In this document: positions 33,202-42,163 of the stretch, piece by piece
Layout of the letters: the number at the start of each line of letters is the position of its first letter
How positions within the stretch are numbered: position 1 is the first letter of the stretch
NCBI GenBank assembly: GCA_018714925.1
Contig: DVMP01000136.1
Span: 1-45,184, forward strand
Length of the DNA stretch: 45,184 nt
Direction of reading: 5' to 3'
Origin: Candidatus Allocopromorpha excrementigallinarum
GTDB lineage: Bacteria; Bacillota; Clostridia; Peptostreptococcales; Anaerovoracaceae
The notes under the pieces: generated by a model
Told to the model about the DNA's origin: nothing
Databases searched by the model: none
Seen by the model: the letters and a program-made list of their open reading frames with translations, nothing else
Program-made: the position numbers and the translations under genes

Positions 33202-33627
33202 ATGAACAGCGTAGTGCTTATAGGAAGACTCACACGAGATCCTGAGATAAGATACGTTTCCGAAAGCCAGATGGCGGTAGCCACCTTTACGGTAGCCATC
33301 GACAGACCGGTAAGATCCGGACAGGAAAAGAAGACAGACTTTCCGAGGGTAACGGTATTCGGCAGACAGGCTGAAAACTGCGAGAGATTCCTGGCCAAGG
33401 GAAGACTCGTAGGCGTTCAGGGAAGAATACAGACGGGAAGCTATACCAACAAGGACGGCGTCACTGTCTACACTACCGACGTGGTAGCCGACAGAGTCGA
33501 ATTCCTCGAGTGGGGAGACAGAAACGAAAGATCCTCACAGAGCGCCAGACCTGCCGGACAGCAGGGCGGCGACATGGATATTCCCGAAGGCTTTCAGGCC
33601 ATACAGGATGACGACATCCCATTCTGA
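33202..33627 (+). CDS. ssb: Single-stranded DNA-binding protein
   Basis: SSB of 141 residues. The OB-fold domain (1-105) begins MNSVVLIGRLTRDPEIRYVSESQMAVATFTVAIDR. A short Gly/Gln linker and the acidic tip DDDIPF follow, which docks repair and replication partners. It lies between rpsF and rpsR as in most Firmicutes and is the housekeeping form. Confidence 0.99.
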   Translation: MNSVVLIGRLTRDPEIRYVSESQMAVATFTVAIDRPVRSGQEKKTDFPRVTVFGRQAENCERFLAKGRLVGVQGRIQTGSYTNKDGVTVYTTDVVADRVEFLEWGDRNERSSQSARPAGQQGGDMDIPEGFQAIQDDDIPF

Positions 33628-33656
33628 TATTTTTTTAGAGAAAGGAGAAATCTGAT

Positions 33657-33890
33657 ATGGAAGGCAAAAGACGCGGCGGCATGAGAAGAAGAAAGGTTTG
33701 CCAGTTTTGCACTGACAAAACAGAGACCATAGATTATAAGGACGTTGAAAAGCTTAAGAAGTATGTTACCGAGAGGGGTAAGATCCTTCCTAAGAGGATA
33801 ACGGGGACATGCGCTCTCCATCAGAGAGAGGTTACGAGAGCCATAAAGAGAGCCAGAATAGTAGCTCTTCTCCCTTACACAGCAGACTGA
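33657..33890 (+). CDS. rpsR: 30S ribosomal protein S18
   Basis: S18, 77 residues. The core [50 protein letters not shown] is standard. The N-terminal CQFC pair plus the Cys in TGTCALHQ suggests the zinc-binding (C+) form, though the fourth usual ligand appears to be His. AAAGGAGAAATCTG precedes the ATG. Last gene of its operon. Confidence 0.98.
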   Translation: MEGKRRGGMRRRKVCQFCTDKTETIDYKDVEKLKKYVTERGKILPKRITGTCALHQREVTRAIKRARIVALLPYTAD

Positions 33891-33904
33891 GGAAAACATG
33901 AAGC

Positions 33905-33930
33905 GCCGGACCCTGAAGGTCCGGCTTTTA
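33905..33930 (+). terminator. Terminator of rpsF-ssb-rpsR
   Basis: GCCGGACC (33905-33912) pairs with GGTCCGGC (33918-33925), followed by TTTT. Confidence 0.88.
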
Positions 33931-33964
33931 AATACGCCGTTATGGGAAAAAAGGAGAAAACACC

Positions 33965-34777
33965 ATGGACCCTGAGACTATGTACAGCCGCCTTGACAGC
34001 ATGTTCACGGACAGGCGGACCGCCGCGGAAATAGAGAATTATTTGAGAGACGTTCTCAAGGAGGCCGAGTCAGCCGGAAGCGGAGAACTTGTTATAGCCG
34101 CCTGCAACGAGCTGGGAGGACTCGCCCGGGCCAGGGGGGATTTTAAAGAGGCGGAGGCTCTTCACATGAAGGTCCTGAGGCTTCTGGAGGAAGCCGGACA
34201 GAAGGGAAACCTCAACTACGCCACCGCCCTGATAAACTGCGGGGACGTGTATGCCTCGGCAGATGAAAATGAAAGAGCCCTTGAGATTTTTCTTGAGGCA
34301 GAGGCCATGCTTAAGGCTCTGGGGCAGGACGGCATGTACCCTATGGCCGCGCTCTGCAACAACATAAGCAAGGTATATATATGTCTGGGACAAAATGAAA
34401 AGGCGGAAAAAGCTCTGGAAAAGGCCCTTGAGATAATAGAAGCCCTGCCTGGAATGTGGCAGGAGAAAGCCACCACATACGTAAATGCGGCTGAAGCCGC
34501 AGCGGCGGCGGGAAAGCTTAAAAAGGCCGCGGAAACCTTTGCCGGGGCAATAGCCCTTTTCCGGGAGCACGGGGTGAGAGACCAGCATTACGCCGCGGCG
34601 CTGGCGGGAGAGGCGAGACTTCGCTTCATGGAAGGCGCGGCAGCCGAGGCCGCCGGAGGCTTTAATGAAGCGGCTGAAATAATAAAAGAAATCTACGGAG
34701 AAAACAGTATTTACAGACTTCTTAAGGAAAATGCCGAAAAAGCGGAAAAAGGAGGAGGCCTTCATGAAGGGACTTGA
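33965..34777 (+). CDS. Tetratricopeptide-repeat protein of the DUF4037 module
   Basis: Cytosolic helical repeat protein of 270 residues. Successive TPR units are visible: AACNELGGLARARGDFKEAEALHMKVLRLLEEAG, then ALINCGDVYASADENERALEIFLEAEAMLKALG, then ALCNNISKVYICLGQNEKAEKALEKALEIIEAL, then TYVNAAEAAAAAGKLKKAAETFAGAIALF. TPR surfaces bind partner proteins. The gene overlaps the DUF4037 gene by 14 bases, and a DUF4125 gene follows, so the TPR protein may scaffold or regulate those two. AAGGAG lies before the start. Confidence 0.9.
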   Translation: MDPETMYSRLDSMFTDRRTAAEIENYLRDVLKEAESAGSGELVIAACNELGGLARARGDFKEAEALHMKVLRLLEEAGQKGNLNYATALINCGDVYASADENERALEIFLEAEAMLKALGQDGMYPMAALCNNISKVYICLGQNEKAEKALEKALEIIEALPGMWQEKATTYVNAAEAAAAAGKLKKAAETFAGAIALFREHGVRDQHYAAALAGEARLRFMEGAAAEAAGGFNEAAEIIKEIYGENSIYRLLKENAEKAEKGGGLHEGT

Positions 34778-35696
34778 GCTTTCCAGAGAATACTTTAATG
34801 AATACGGCCTGAATATGCTGGAGGAGAAATTTCCCCAGTATATGAAATACATCGCCGCCGGCCTGGTCGGAGAAGGCTCCGAGTGCTTCGGCTTTGACGA
34901 CGAGATATCGCGGGATCATGATTTCGGACCGGGTTTTTGCATATGGATTCCCGAAGAAATCAAAAAAGAAGCCGGCGGGGAGCTGCAGAGGGCATATATG
35001 AGCCTGCCGCGAAGCTTCCGGGGCTTTACGAGAATGGAAACTCCCCAGGCCGCCGGGCGGGTGGGAGTTATTGCCATAGAGGAGTTTTACAGGCGGTTTA
35101 CGGGACTTGCCGGAGAGCCGGAAAACAATATGCAGTGGTTTGTCATCCCCGAGCATTATCTTGCCACGGCCGTTAACGGAGAGGTATTCATGGACAGCCC
35201 GGGACGCTTCACACAGGTAAGAAACAGGCTGAAGGCCTTTTATCCCGAAGATGTTCTCAGAAAGAAGCTGGCGGCAAGAGCCGCTCTTATGGCCCAGTCG
35301 GGACAGTACAATTACGTAAGATGCGCCAAAAGAGGAGAGGAGGGCGGAGCATATCTTTCCTGCGCCGAATTTGTGAGAAACGCCCTCTCCTGTATATATC
35401 TTCTCAACGGCAGATACATGCCCTTTTACAAATGGGCCTTCAGAGGGACGGAGGAGCTGCCGGACCTTAAGGAAACGGCGGCAAAGCTGAAGAGACTGGC
35501 AGCGACAGCCGATAAGGGCGAGAATATAAAGAAAAAGGAAGAGCTTATAGAAGAAATCTGCCTTGATGTGGAGAGCTTTTTCAGAAAAAGAGGGCTCACA
35601 GCAACACGGGAGACCTTTATAATGGCCCACGGGCAGGAGCTGATGGACTCCATAGAGGATGAGAAGCTGAGAAAAATGCACATAATGGCAGTTTAG
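34764..35696 (+). CDS. DUF4037 protein, nucleotidyltransferase-like
   Basis: Cytosolic protein of 310 residues. The block LVGEGSECFGFDDEISRDHDFGPGFCIWIP matches the DUF4037 family, whose GS...D-x-D arrangement recalls nucleotidyltransferase-fold enzymes (kanamycin-nucleotidyltransferase or MNT type). The C-terminal part is helical. The start at 34764 has GGAGG 5 bases upstream and overlaps the TPR gene; an open frame from 34731 has no such site. The substrate is unknown. The module TPR-DUF4037-DUF4125 suggests a joint but undescribed process. Confidence 0.85.
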   Translation: MKGLELSREYFNEYGLNMLEEKFPQYMKYIAAGLVGEGSECFGFDDEISRDHDFGPGFCIWIPEEIKKEAGGELQRAYMSLPRSFRGFTRMETPQAAGRVGVIAIEEFYRRFTGLAGEPENNMQWFVIPEHYLATAVNGEVFMDSPGRFTQVRNRLKAFYPEDVLRKKLAARAALMAQSGQYNYVRCAKRGEEGGAYLSCAEFVRNALSCIYLLNGRYMPFYKWAFRGTEELPDLKETAAKLKRLAATADKGENIKKKEELIEEICLDVESFFRKRGLTATRETFIMAHGQELMDSIEDEKLRKMHIMAV

Positions 35697-35718
35697 GCGG
35701 AAAGGAGAAGCCGATAAA

Positions 35719-36348
35719 ATGAAAACATGTGAAAATACCAGAGAGCAGCTGACGGAAGGTATTGTGGCTGCGGAATGGTTTATGTTCGACAAGGTAAATA
35801 ACATAGGAGGAAGAGCTGACTGCCAGGATGACTTCGCAACCTTTAACATTATGAGGAGGAGCTTCCTGGAGGCCTTCGGCACAGATACCCTGGCTCTTTA
35901 CGCCGCGGATCTGAAGCAGGCTCTGGAGGAGGGAAGAAACCTTATAACGGAAAAATACGCCTATATGATGGAATTCACCAACAAGGAGTATTTCGATGAA
36001 GCCCTGAAAAGCCAGCTTCCCGGAATATCTCCGGAAAATGAGGAGCTTGTAGGGAAAATAGCGGAAAGCTTCACACAATGTGAAAAAGCCTTTGCCCAAA
36101 AGCATCCTGTTTTCAGCGCCTCGGGAAGGCCTGTTTCCGGAACCGGCGGAGACATGGTCTCCTCGGAGGTATACCTTACGGGAGAGCTGAAGACCTATTC
36201 CAGGGAAACCCTCGCTTCCCTGTGGCAGGACTTCCTTAAAAGCGAAAGGGAAGGCCGTAACATAGTTGAAGAAATCCACGAAGCCACGGCCAGAGCCTAC
36301 GGCTACAGCGGTGTTGAAGAGGCGGAGAGGAAAATGGCGGAAGAATAA
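35719..36348 (+). CDS. DUF4125 family protein
   Basis: Cytosolic, mostly helical protein of 209 residues. The N-terminal EGIVAAEWFMFDKVNNIGGRADCQDDFATFNIMRRSFLEAF is the hallmark of DUF4125, and the family block EKYAYMMEFT follows. No catalytic motif is known. It lies 22 bases after the DUF4037 gene with AAAGGAGAAG before its start, and is the third gene of the module. Confidence 0.87.
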   Translation: MKTCENTREQLTEGIVAAEWFMFDKVNNIGGRADCQDDFATFNIMRRSFLEAFGTDTLALYAADLKQALEEGRNLITEKYAYMMEFTNKEYFDEALKSQLPGISPENEELVGKIAESFTQCEKAFAQKHPVFSASGRPVSGTGGDMVSSEVYLTGELKTYSRETLASLWQDFLKSEREGRNIVEEIHEATARAYGYSGVEEAERKMAEE

Positions 36349-36390
36349 GAACCGTAAGGGCTCCGCCGGGCCGCCACTACATCTAGTGGG

Positions 36391-36419
36391 AAGACAAAGA
36401 ATAACACCTGTGTTATAAT
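36391..36419 (+). promoter_or_regulatory. Promoter of the gdpP-rplI-dnaB operon
   Basis: AAGACA (36391-36396), 17 bases, perfect TATAAT (36414-36419). The leader then contains the small hairpin TTGGAGC/GCTCCAA (about 36434-36452) before the ribosome binding site. Confidence 0.7.
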
Positions 36420-36480
36420 AAAGGATAAGCGCATTGGAGCCCGAAGCTCCAACGGCTGAACTTTTGAAGGGAGACACCTG

Positions 36481-37233
36481 TTGTATTTCATACTTATTTT
36501 TTTACTGATTTTAGCACTGCCCTTTATGGTAATGCCGAAGGATATTTCGGCAGGAAAAAAGTCTCCGTACAGAGTTGTTATAAACGGAGTTATAAGCGTC
36601 TCCGCGGCGGCGGCTGTGGTGTTTATGGCAGCGTCTCTGACAGGGCCGGGGCTTTTTTCACGGCTCATGGAAAACGCGTCGTCCGCGGCAGACCGGCTGG
36701 CATCGGATCCCGGAATAATAAGCGCCTTTAATCTTGAGGAAGCGACTGCGGCCCAGAGAAGCGAGTTTTTCCTCGCCTCCTACGAAAGCTTCATAAGCCT
36801 GGCGCCCGTTTACATAATGGTGCTGGCGGCCGTCGTTTCCTACATAGCCTACATAATACTCAGCAGGGCCCTGGGAAAGCACAAAGAGGTGAGGAGGATG
36901 CCGCCCTTCCGTGAGTTTTCATTTCCTCCCGGAGCTCTTATGGCCCTGGTGGCCATGTATTTCGCCGGATGGATAATGACCTCCTCGGAGATGCTGGAAA
37001 GCGATATGTTTTACCTTAATATAAGCGCTGTATTCGATTTCGCCTTTTCCATCCAGGGAATTTCGGTAATATTCATGCTTTTTCACATGAAGAGAATTCC
37101 AAAGGGCTTCGCAGCCGCCGCGGCCGCGGCTCTCTGGATAACCTTTATAGGACGGAACATACTCCTGATACTGGGAATGATAGACATGGTGCTGAATCTG
37201 AAGCTGCTTATACAGCTTAAAAACTCCAAATAG
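36481..37233 (+). CDS. DUF2232 (YybS-like) membrane protein
   Basis: Integral membrane protein of 250 residues with about six to seven helices (MYFILIFLLILALPFMV, VISVSAAAAVVFMAAS, PVYIMVLAAVVSYIAYIIL and others). Length, topology and its place directly upstream of gdpP-rplI-dnaB identify it as the YybS/DUF2232 protein conserved there in Firmicutes. Function unknown. It starts with TTG, 7 bases after AAGGGAG; there is no earlier start with a site. Confidence 0.83.
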   Translation: MYFILIFLLILALPFMVMPKDISAGKKSPYRVVINGVISVSAAAAVVFMAASLTGPGLFSRLMENASSAADRLASDPGIISAFNLEEATAAQRSEFFLASYESFISLAPVYIMVLAAVVSYIAYIILSRALGKHKEVRRMPPFREFSFPPGALMALVAMYFAGWIMTSSEMLESDMFYLNISAVFDFAFSIQGISVIFMLFHMKRIPKGFAAAAAAALWITFIGRNILLILGMIDMVLNLKLLIQLKNSK

Positions 37234-37258
37234 GAACAGGTCCGAAGGGAGAGAAGCA

Positions 37259-39016
37259 ATGTATTTAGGAAGAATAGAAAAACTGCTGTCCGCTTATTCG
37301 CCTGTGCCCATGTGTGTGATCAACTCAAAGGGCAAGGTAACAAGAGCCGGCGGCAGCATAGACGAGGTGTTTAAATACGACGGAATAGTGGACGCGGATA
37401 TATTTGTGCTGACCGGAATAAAGCTTCCCGACATAATTGAAGCTGCCGGGAAAAAGGAGCCCCTTTCCCTTAAAAAGAACGACAAGGTGTTCAAGGTAAT
37501 CCCCGGCATGGTGGGAGAAGGGGAAATGGCCGCCATAGTCCTCTATTTCGTGGACGTTACCTCCTTTGAAAACCTTAAGGATATGTACAACGACGACAAG
37601 GCGTGTATCGCCGTAGTCAGCGTTGACAACTTCGATGAGTTCGTCTCCAGCAAGGGAGAGGACAGAGAGATGGAAATATCCACTGAAATAGACAAGCTTC
37701 TTCGCTGCTGGACGGCGAAAATGGGAGCGGCTATTACGAGATACAAGGAGCACATGTATTACGTGGTCCTTTCACAGAAAAGCCTGAAAATCCTCATAGA
37801 CAAGAAATTCTGCATTCTGGACGAAGCCAGAGAAATAGAGACCGAGTCGGATTTTCCCGTAACCTTAAGCATAGGCATAGGAGTGGGAGGCAAGAGCCTG
37901 GCGGAAACAGACCAGTACGCCGTAGACGCTCTCAACATGGCTCTGGGACGTGGAGGAGATCAGGCTGTTGTAAAGAACGTAAGGAACTTTGAATATTACG
38001 GCGGAAAATCCCAGAGCGTGGAAAAGGGCTTCAAGGGCAAGTCGAGAGTCATAGCCCACGCCCTGAAGCTGGTAATGAGCCAGTCATCAAAAATATTTAT
38101 AATGGGTCATAAAAATCCAGATATGGACTGTCTGGGATCGGCCCTGGGCATACACAGAGTGGCGGAGATCATAGGAAAGGAAGCCTATATTATTATAAAC
38201 TCATACAGCGATTCCCTTGCGGGGATGCTGGAGGACGCCAAGGAAACGGGAGAATACGAGTTTGTTTCCACTGAAAAGGCTCTGGGGCTGCTCGATGAAA
38301 ATTCTCTGGTAATCGTAGTGGATACCCACACACCGGCGCTTGTGGAATCCATGGAAATCCTGTCCAGGGTTTCCAGAACAGTGGTTATAGATCACCACAG
38401 GAGGACTGCCGACAGCCTTCAGAACATGATACTTTCATATATGGAGTCATACGCCTCATCAGCCTCTGAGCTTGTTACGGAAATCGTTCAGTACGCCTGT
38501 GACAAGAAGGCTCTGACAAAGATGGAGGCAGACGCTCTTCTGGCGGGAATAATGGTGGACACCAACAGATTCGCTGTAAAGGCGGGAGTAAGAACCTTTG
38601 AAGCGGCCTCCTGGCTCAAGAGAAACGGAGCCGATCTGGCCAGCGTGAGAAAGTATTTCCAGGATGACGCGGAAAGCTTCAGAATAAAGGCCAGGTGTGT
38701 AGCGGATGCCAGGCTGTACGAGGATGGCATAGCCATGTCCCTGTGCCCGGGGGAAAGCGTTAATTCCCAGATCATCAATTCCCAGGTAGCCGATGAGCTT
38801 CTGGAAATAAAGGGAATAAAGGCCAGCTTTGTAGCCGGAAAAAATCAGCACGGCCGGACGGTAATAAGCGCCAGATCCCTGGGAGCCGTAAACGTTCAGG
38901 TGGTAATGGAAAAATTCGGAGGAGGCGGCCATCTCACCACAGCGGGAGCCCAGGTGGACATGAGCCCCGAGGAAGCCTTAAAAGCCATAAGGGAGGCTGT
39001 CAGAGAGCAGCTTTAG
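37259..39016 (+). CDS. gdpP: GdpP-type DHH phosphodiesterase for cyclic di-AMP
   Basis: Hydrolyses cyclic di-AMP to pApA, lowering the messenger that controls osmotic and wall homeostasis. Domains in order: PAS-like (about 1-90), degenerate GGDEF (about 95-230, starting ACIAVVSVDNFDEF), DHH (about 260-440, with IMGHKNPDMDCLGSA, VVDTHTP and VIDHHRR), DHHA1 (GGGGHLTTAGAQ). The catalytic motifs are intact. Unusually, the two N-terminal membrane helices of the family are missing: the protein starts directly with the PAS-like region at MYLGRIEKLLSAYSPVPM, 585 residues instead of about 650. AAGGGAGAGAAG precedes this ATG. Confidence 0.93.
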   Translation: MYLGRIEKLLSAYSPVPMCVINSKGKVTRAGGSIDEVFKYDGIVDADIFVLTGIKLPDIIEAAGKKEPLSLKKNDKVFKVIPGMVGEGEMAAIVLYFVDVTSFENLKDMYNDDKACIAVVSVDNFDEFVSSKGEDREMEISTEIDKLLRCWTAKMGAAITRYKEHMYYVVLSQKSLKILIDKKFCILDEAREIETESDFPVTLSIGIGVGGKSLAETDQYAVDALNMALGRGGDQAVVKNVRNFEYYGGKSQSVEKGFKGKSRVIAHALKLVMSQSSKIFIMGHKNPDMDCLGSALGIHRVAEIIGKEAYIIINSYSDSLAGMLEDAKETGEYEFVSTEKALGLLDENSLVIVVDTHTPALVESMEILSRVSRTVVIDHHRRTADSLQNMILSYMESYASSASELVTEIVQYACDKKALTKMEADALLAGIMVDTNRFAVKAGVRTFEAASWLKRNGADLASVRKYFQDDAESFRIKARCVADARLYEDGIAMSLCPGESVNSQIINSQVADELLEIKGIKASFVAGKNQHGRTVISARSLGAVNVQVVMEKFGGGGHLTTAGAQVDMSPEEALKAIREAVREQL

Positions 39017-39079
39017 AGGAAAGCTTCATATTTTCATATTACAAGCTTCTTAAAAGCTTCACATTAGGAGGATAAAATT

Positions 39080-39529
39080 ATGATAGTAATACTGACAAAG
39101 GATGTAAAAGGAAAGGGCAAGGCCGGAGACGTAGTGAAGGTAAGCGACGGCTACGCCAGAAACATGCTTCTGCCAAAGGGCCTGGCAAAGGAAGCCACAG
39201 AGGGAAATATAAGAAATCTTGAAAAGCAGAAGGCCATAGCCGCGGAAAAGCGGGAGGAGCAGAAGGCCGCCGCTCAGGCTGTGGCCCAAAGACTTGAGAA
39301 AATAACCCTTGAGATAAAGTCAAAGGGCGGAGAATCAGGCAAGCTTTTCGGATCCATAACCTCAAAGGATATAGCTGATGCTCTTGAAAAGCAGGAAGGC
39401 ATTAAAATAGATAAGAAAAAAATCGAAATGGACAGTCCCATAAAGCAGGAGGGACAGTCTCACGTAACCGTAAAGCTGTTTTCCGAGGTGAGCGCTGACC
39501 TGAAGGTTTCCGTCACCATAGAGCAATAG
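39080..39529 (+). CDS. rplI: 50S ribosomal protein L9
   Basis: L9 of 149 residues: N-terminal domain [40 protein letters not shown], long connecting helix, C-terminal domain with [16 protein letters not shown]. Complete. AGGAGG lies before the start, and dnaB starts 9 bases after the stop. Confidence 0.99.
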   Translation: MIVILTKDVKGKGKAGDVVKVSDGYARNMLLPKGLAKEATEGNIRNLEKQKAIAAEKREEQKAAAQAVAQRLEKITLEIKSKGGESGKLFGSITSKDIADALEKQEGIKIDKKKIEMDSPIKQEGQSHVTVKLFSEVSADLKVSVTIEQ

Positions 39530-39538
39530 GAGAGCAAT

Positions 39539-40885
39539 ATGGAAGAAAGGATACCTCCTCACAGCGGGGAAGCTGAAAGATCCGTGCTGGGCGCGGCGCT
39601 CCTGTCAAAGGATGCTCTTCTGGATGTTCTTGAGACAGTAAAGGCCGAGGATTTTTACGATGAGAACCACAGGGAAATATTTTCGGCCATGGCGGACCTG
39701 AGCAGGAGAAACGCGCCGGTGGACGCCCTTACCGTAGCCGAGGAGCTTAAGAAGAGAAACAGCCTCAATATGGTGGGGGGCAGAGCCTATGTGGCTTCTC
39801 TTTCGGCGGGGACTCCCACAGTGTCCAATGCCGCCGAGTACGCGAAAATAGTATCGGAAAAGGCGGCTCTGAGAAGGCTTATTTCCGTAGCCGACGATAT
39901 AGTGGCAAAGGGATACGAGGACGCCATGGAGTCGGGACAGATGCTGGATTACGCCGAAAGCGGGATTTTCCAGATATCCCAGTCCAGGCAGAGAAATCAG
40001 TACGCCCATATAAAGGACGTTCTTCTTAAAAACATAGAGATAATAGACAAGGCCGCCCAGATGGACGGGGGCCTTACGGGCATTACAACAGGCTTTAAAT
40101 ACCTGGACAAGATGACCTCGGGGCTTCAGAAGTCGGATCTTATTATACTGGCGGCAAGGCCTGCCATGGGAAAGACCGCCTTTGCCCTTACCGTGGCCCA
40201 GAACGCGGCCGTAAAGGGCGGCGCCTCCGTAATGATTTTCAGTATGGAGATGTCAAAGGAGCAGCTGGGACAGAGGCTTTTATCCATGGAGTCCAAGGTC
40301 GACATGCAGAGCCTTAAGACGGGAAGACTTCAGAGAAGAGACTGGGATGATATAAATATTGCCCTGGACATATTGTCTAAAGCCAATATACATATAGACG
40401 ACACAGCCGGAGTCAGCATAATGGAGATGAAGAGCAAATGCAGAAGACTCAAGGCCGAGGAGGGCCTGGACCTTGTTGTAATAGACTATCTGCAGCTTAT
40501 GAATCCTGAGGGAAAGGCTGATTCCAGAACTCAGGAAATATCCGTTATATCCAGGAACCTGAAGCTCCTGGCCAGAGAGCTTGACTGCCCGGTGCTGGTT
40601 CTTTCTCAGCTCTCCAGAGCTCCGGAAACCAGGACCGATCACAGGCCAATGCTTTCCGATCTGAGAGAATCAGGCTCCATAGAGCAGGACGCCGACATAG
40701 TAATATTTCTTTACAGAGACGAGTATTATCACGAGGATACCGACTCTCCGGGAGAGTGCGAGGTTATAATAGCCAAACAGAGAAGCGGTCCTACTGGAAC
40801 CGTTAAGGTGACATGGCTTGATAAATACACCAAATTCGTTGACAGTACTGCGGGACCGGACGCTCCGGGAATGCCGGGAATATAG
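39539..40885 (+). CDS. dnaB: Replicative DNA helicase
   Basis: Hexameric helicase of 448 residues that unwinds DNA at the replication fork. The N-terminal domain (PPHSGEAERSVLGAALL) is followed by the RecA-like motor with Walker A AARPAMGKTAFAL, Walker B LVVIDYLQLM, and the late arginine-containing LRESGSIEQDADIVIFLYRDEYY. No intein is present. It lies between rplI and the DnaD-type gene, whose C-terminal extension looks like a helicase-loader fragment. Confidence 0.98.
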   Translation: MEERIPPHSGEAERSVLGAALLSKDALLDVLETVKAEDFYDENHREIFSAMADLSRRNAPVDALTVAEELKKRNSLNMVGGRAYVASLSAGTPTVSNAAEYAKIVSEKAALRRLISVADDIVAKGYEDAMESGQMLDYAESGIFQISQSRQRNQYAHIKDVLLKNIEIIDKAAQMDGGLTGITTGFKYLDKMTSGLQKSDLIILAARPAMGKTAFALTVAQNAAVKGGASVMIFSMEMSKEQLGQRLLSMESKVDMQSLKTGRLQRRDWDDINIALDILSKANIHIDDTAGVSIMEMKSKCRRLKAEEGLDLVVIDYLQLMNPEGKADSRTQEISVISRNLKLLARELDCPVLVLSQLSRAPETRTDHRPMLSDLRESGSIEQDADIVIFLYRDEYYHEDTDSPGECEVIIAKQRSGPTGTVKVTWLDKYTKFVDSTAGPDAPGMPGI

Positions 40886-40891
40886 AAAAAC

Positions 40892-42163
40892 ATGAGCTTT
40901 AAAAGAGAAAAGATAAAGGATTATTTTCTGCTGGATACCGGCGTTGAAAATATTTTTATAAATGAATACATGGCCTCGGCCCCCGGGTACGCTGTCAAGG
41001 TTTATCTCTTCGCCCTCATGTACGCGGATCTGGGAATAGACCTGACAAACGAGGAGATCGCCAGGCACCTTTCCATGGAGCACGAGGATGTTCTCAAAGC
41101 GTGGACCTACTGGGAAAAGTGCAGGGTAATAAAAAAAATAAGAAAGGACAGCGGAGGCAAGTTCGACTACGACGTTGAGTTTGTAACCCTCAAGGAGCAG
41201 CTTTACGGCGACAGAGACGGAGACGGAGGGTACAGCCGTGAGCAGAACGCCCAGTCCCTTATGGGCGACAAGCAGATAAAGGATATGTTCGCCGCCATAG
41301 AGAAAATAGCCGGCCGGGTCATCAGCGGCACGGAAATGATGGAGGTACTTTCCTGGATAAACGATTTCAGCGTGGAGCCGGAGGTGGTGGTATACGGATA
41401 TTCCTACTGCCTTCAGAGAAAGAAGAAAAGCATAAAATATATAGGGGCTGTAATAAGAGGCTGGGCCGAGGAAGGCCTGACGGATCTGCCGGCTGTGGAA
41501 AAGTACATAAGCCTGCAGGATAAAAAGCAGCACATATACAGAAGAATCTTCCAGGCTCTGGGGTTTTCAAGAAACCCTACGGAAGAGGAGCGCAGAATAA
41601 TGGACACATGGTTCGAGGAGCTGGAGTTCACCATGGATAAGGTCCTGGAGGCCTGCGGCAAAACCTCTGGAATACCTAACCCCAGCATAAATTACGTAAA
41701 CAGGGTCCTCATTAACTGGAACGAGGAAAAGCGCGGGAAGGCGGCCGGACGGGGAAAGGATCTTACAGCCTCCGAAATCGCCGGCTACTACGAGATGCTT
41801 CGCCGGAAAGATGAAGAGGAAGCAGATAAACGCCGGGAGGAGGTTTACGCCAGGGTTCCCCGCATAAAGGAGATAGATGAAGAGATAACCGCCTGCAGCG
41901 CGGAAATATCAAAGCTTATAATATCCGATGCCGTTGACAGGGAAACAGCGGCGGCAGACATAAAAAAGCGAGTTGAGAAGTTAAATACGGAGAAGGCTTT
42001 TCTTCTCACAGACAACGGATTTGAACTGGATCATATGGATGTAAAATACCGATGTCCTATATGTAAAGATACAGGAATGCTTGAAACAGGAGAAAGATGC
42101 CAATGCTTTGGAGAAGTAACGAGGGAAAAGATACAGATAACAGCCGGCGGGAAACGCCCGTAA
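40892..42163 (+). CDS. DnaD-domain replication protein with a DnaC/DnaI N-terminal-like extension
   Basis: Primosome-type protein of 423 residues. Winged-helix-like N-terminus (1-110), a first DnaD/DnaB2 domain (about 125-200, ending YIGAVIRGWAEEGL), a second one (about 215-280, ending SINYVNRVLINWNEE). After residue 300 comes RREEVYARVPRIKEIDEEI, a coiled helix, and a four-cysteine cluster CPICKDTG...GERCQC, exactly how clostridial DnaC/DnaI helicase loaders begin. The AAA+ ATPase part is absent: the protein ends shortly after the cysteines, and the M23 peptidase gene starts inside this end. It is either a real fusion that recruits DnaB, or the result of a deletion. Confidence 0.85.
   Translation: MSFKREKIKDYFLLDTGVENIFINEYMASAPGYAVKVYLFALMYADLGIDLTNEEIARHLSMEHEDVLKAWTYWEKCRVIKKIRKDSGGKFDYDVEFVTLKEQLYGDRDGDGGYSREQNAQSLMGDKQIKDMFAAIEKIAGRVISGTEMMEVLSWINDFSVEPEVVVYGYSYCLQRKKKSIKYIGAVIRGWAEEGLTDLPAVEKYISLQDKKQHIYRRIFQALGFSRNPTEEERRIMDTWFEELEFTMDKVLEACGKTSGIPNPSINYVNRVLINWNEEKRGKAAGRGKDLTASEIAGYYEMLRRKDEEEADKRREEVYARVPRIKEIDEEITACSAEISKLIISDAVDRETAAADIKKRVEKLNTEKAFLLTDNGFELDHMDVKYRCPICKDTGMLETGERCQCFGEVTREKIQITAGGKRP

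Noticed and set aside
34722..35882. 386-codon minus-strand open frame opposite the DUF4037 gene
   Set aside because: No family features; the DUF4037 signature and well-placed ribosome binding sites support the plus strand.
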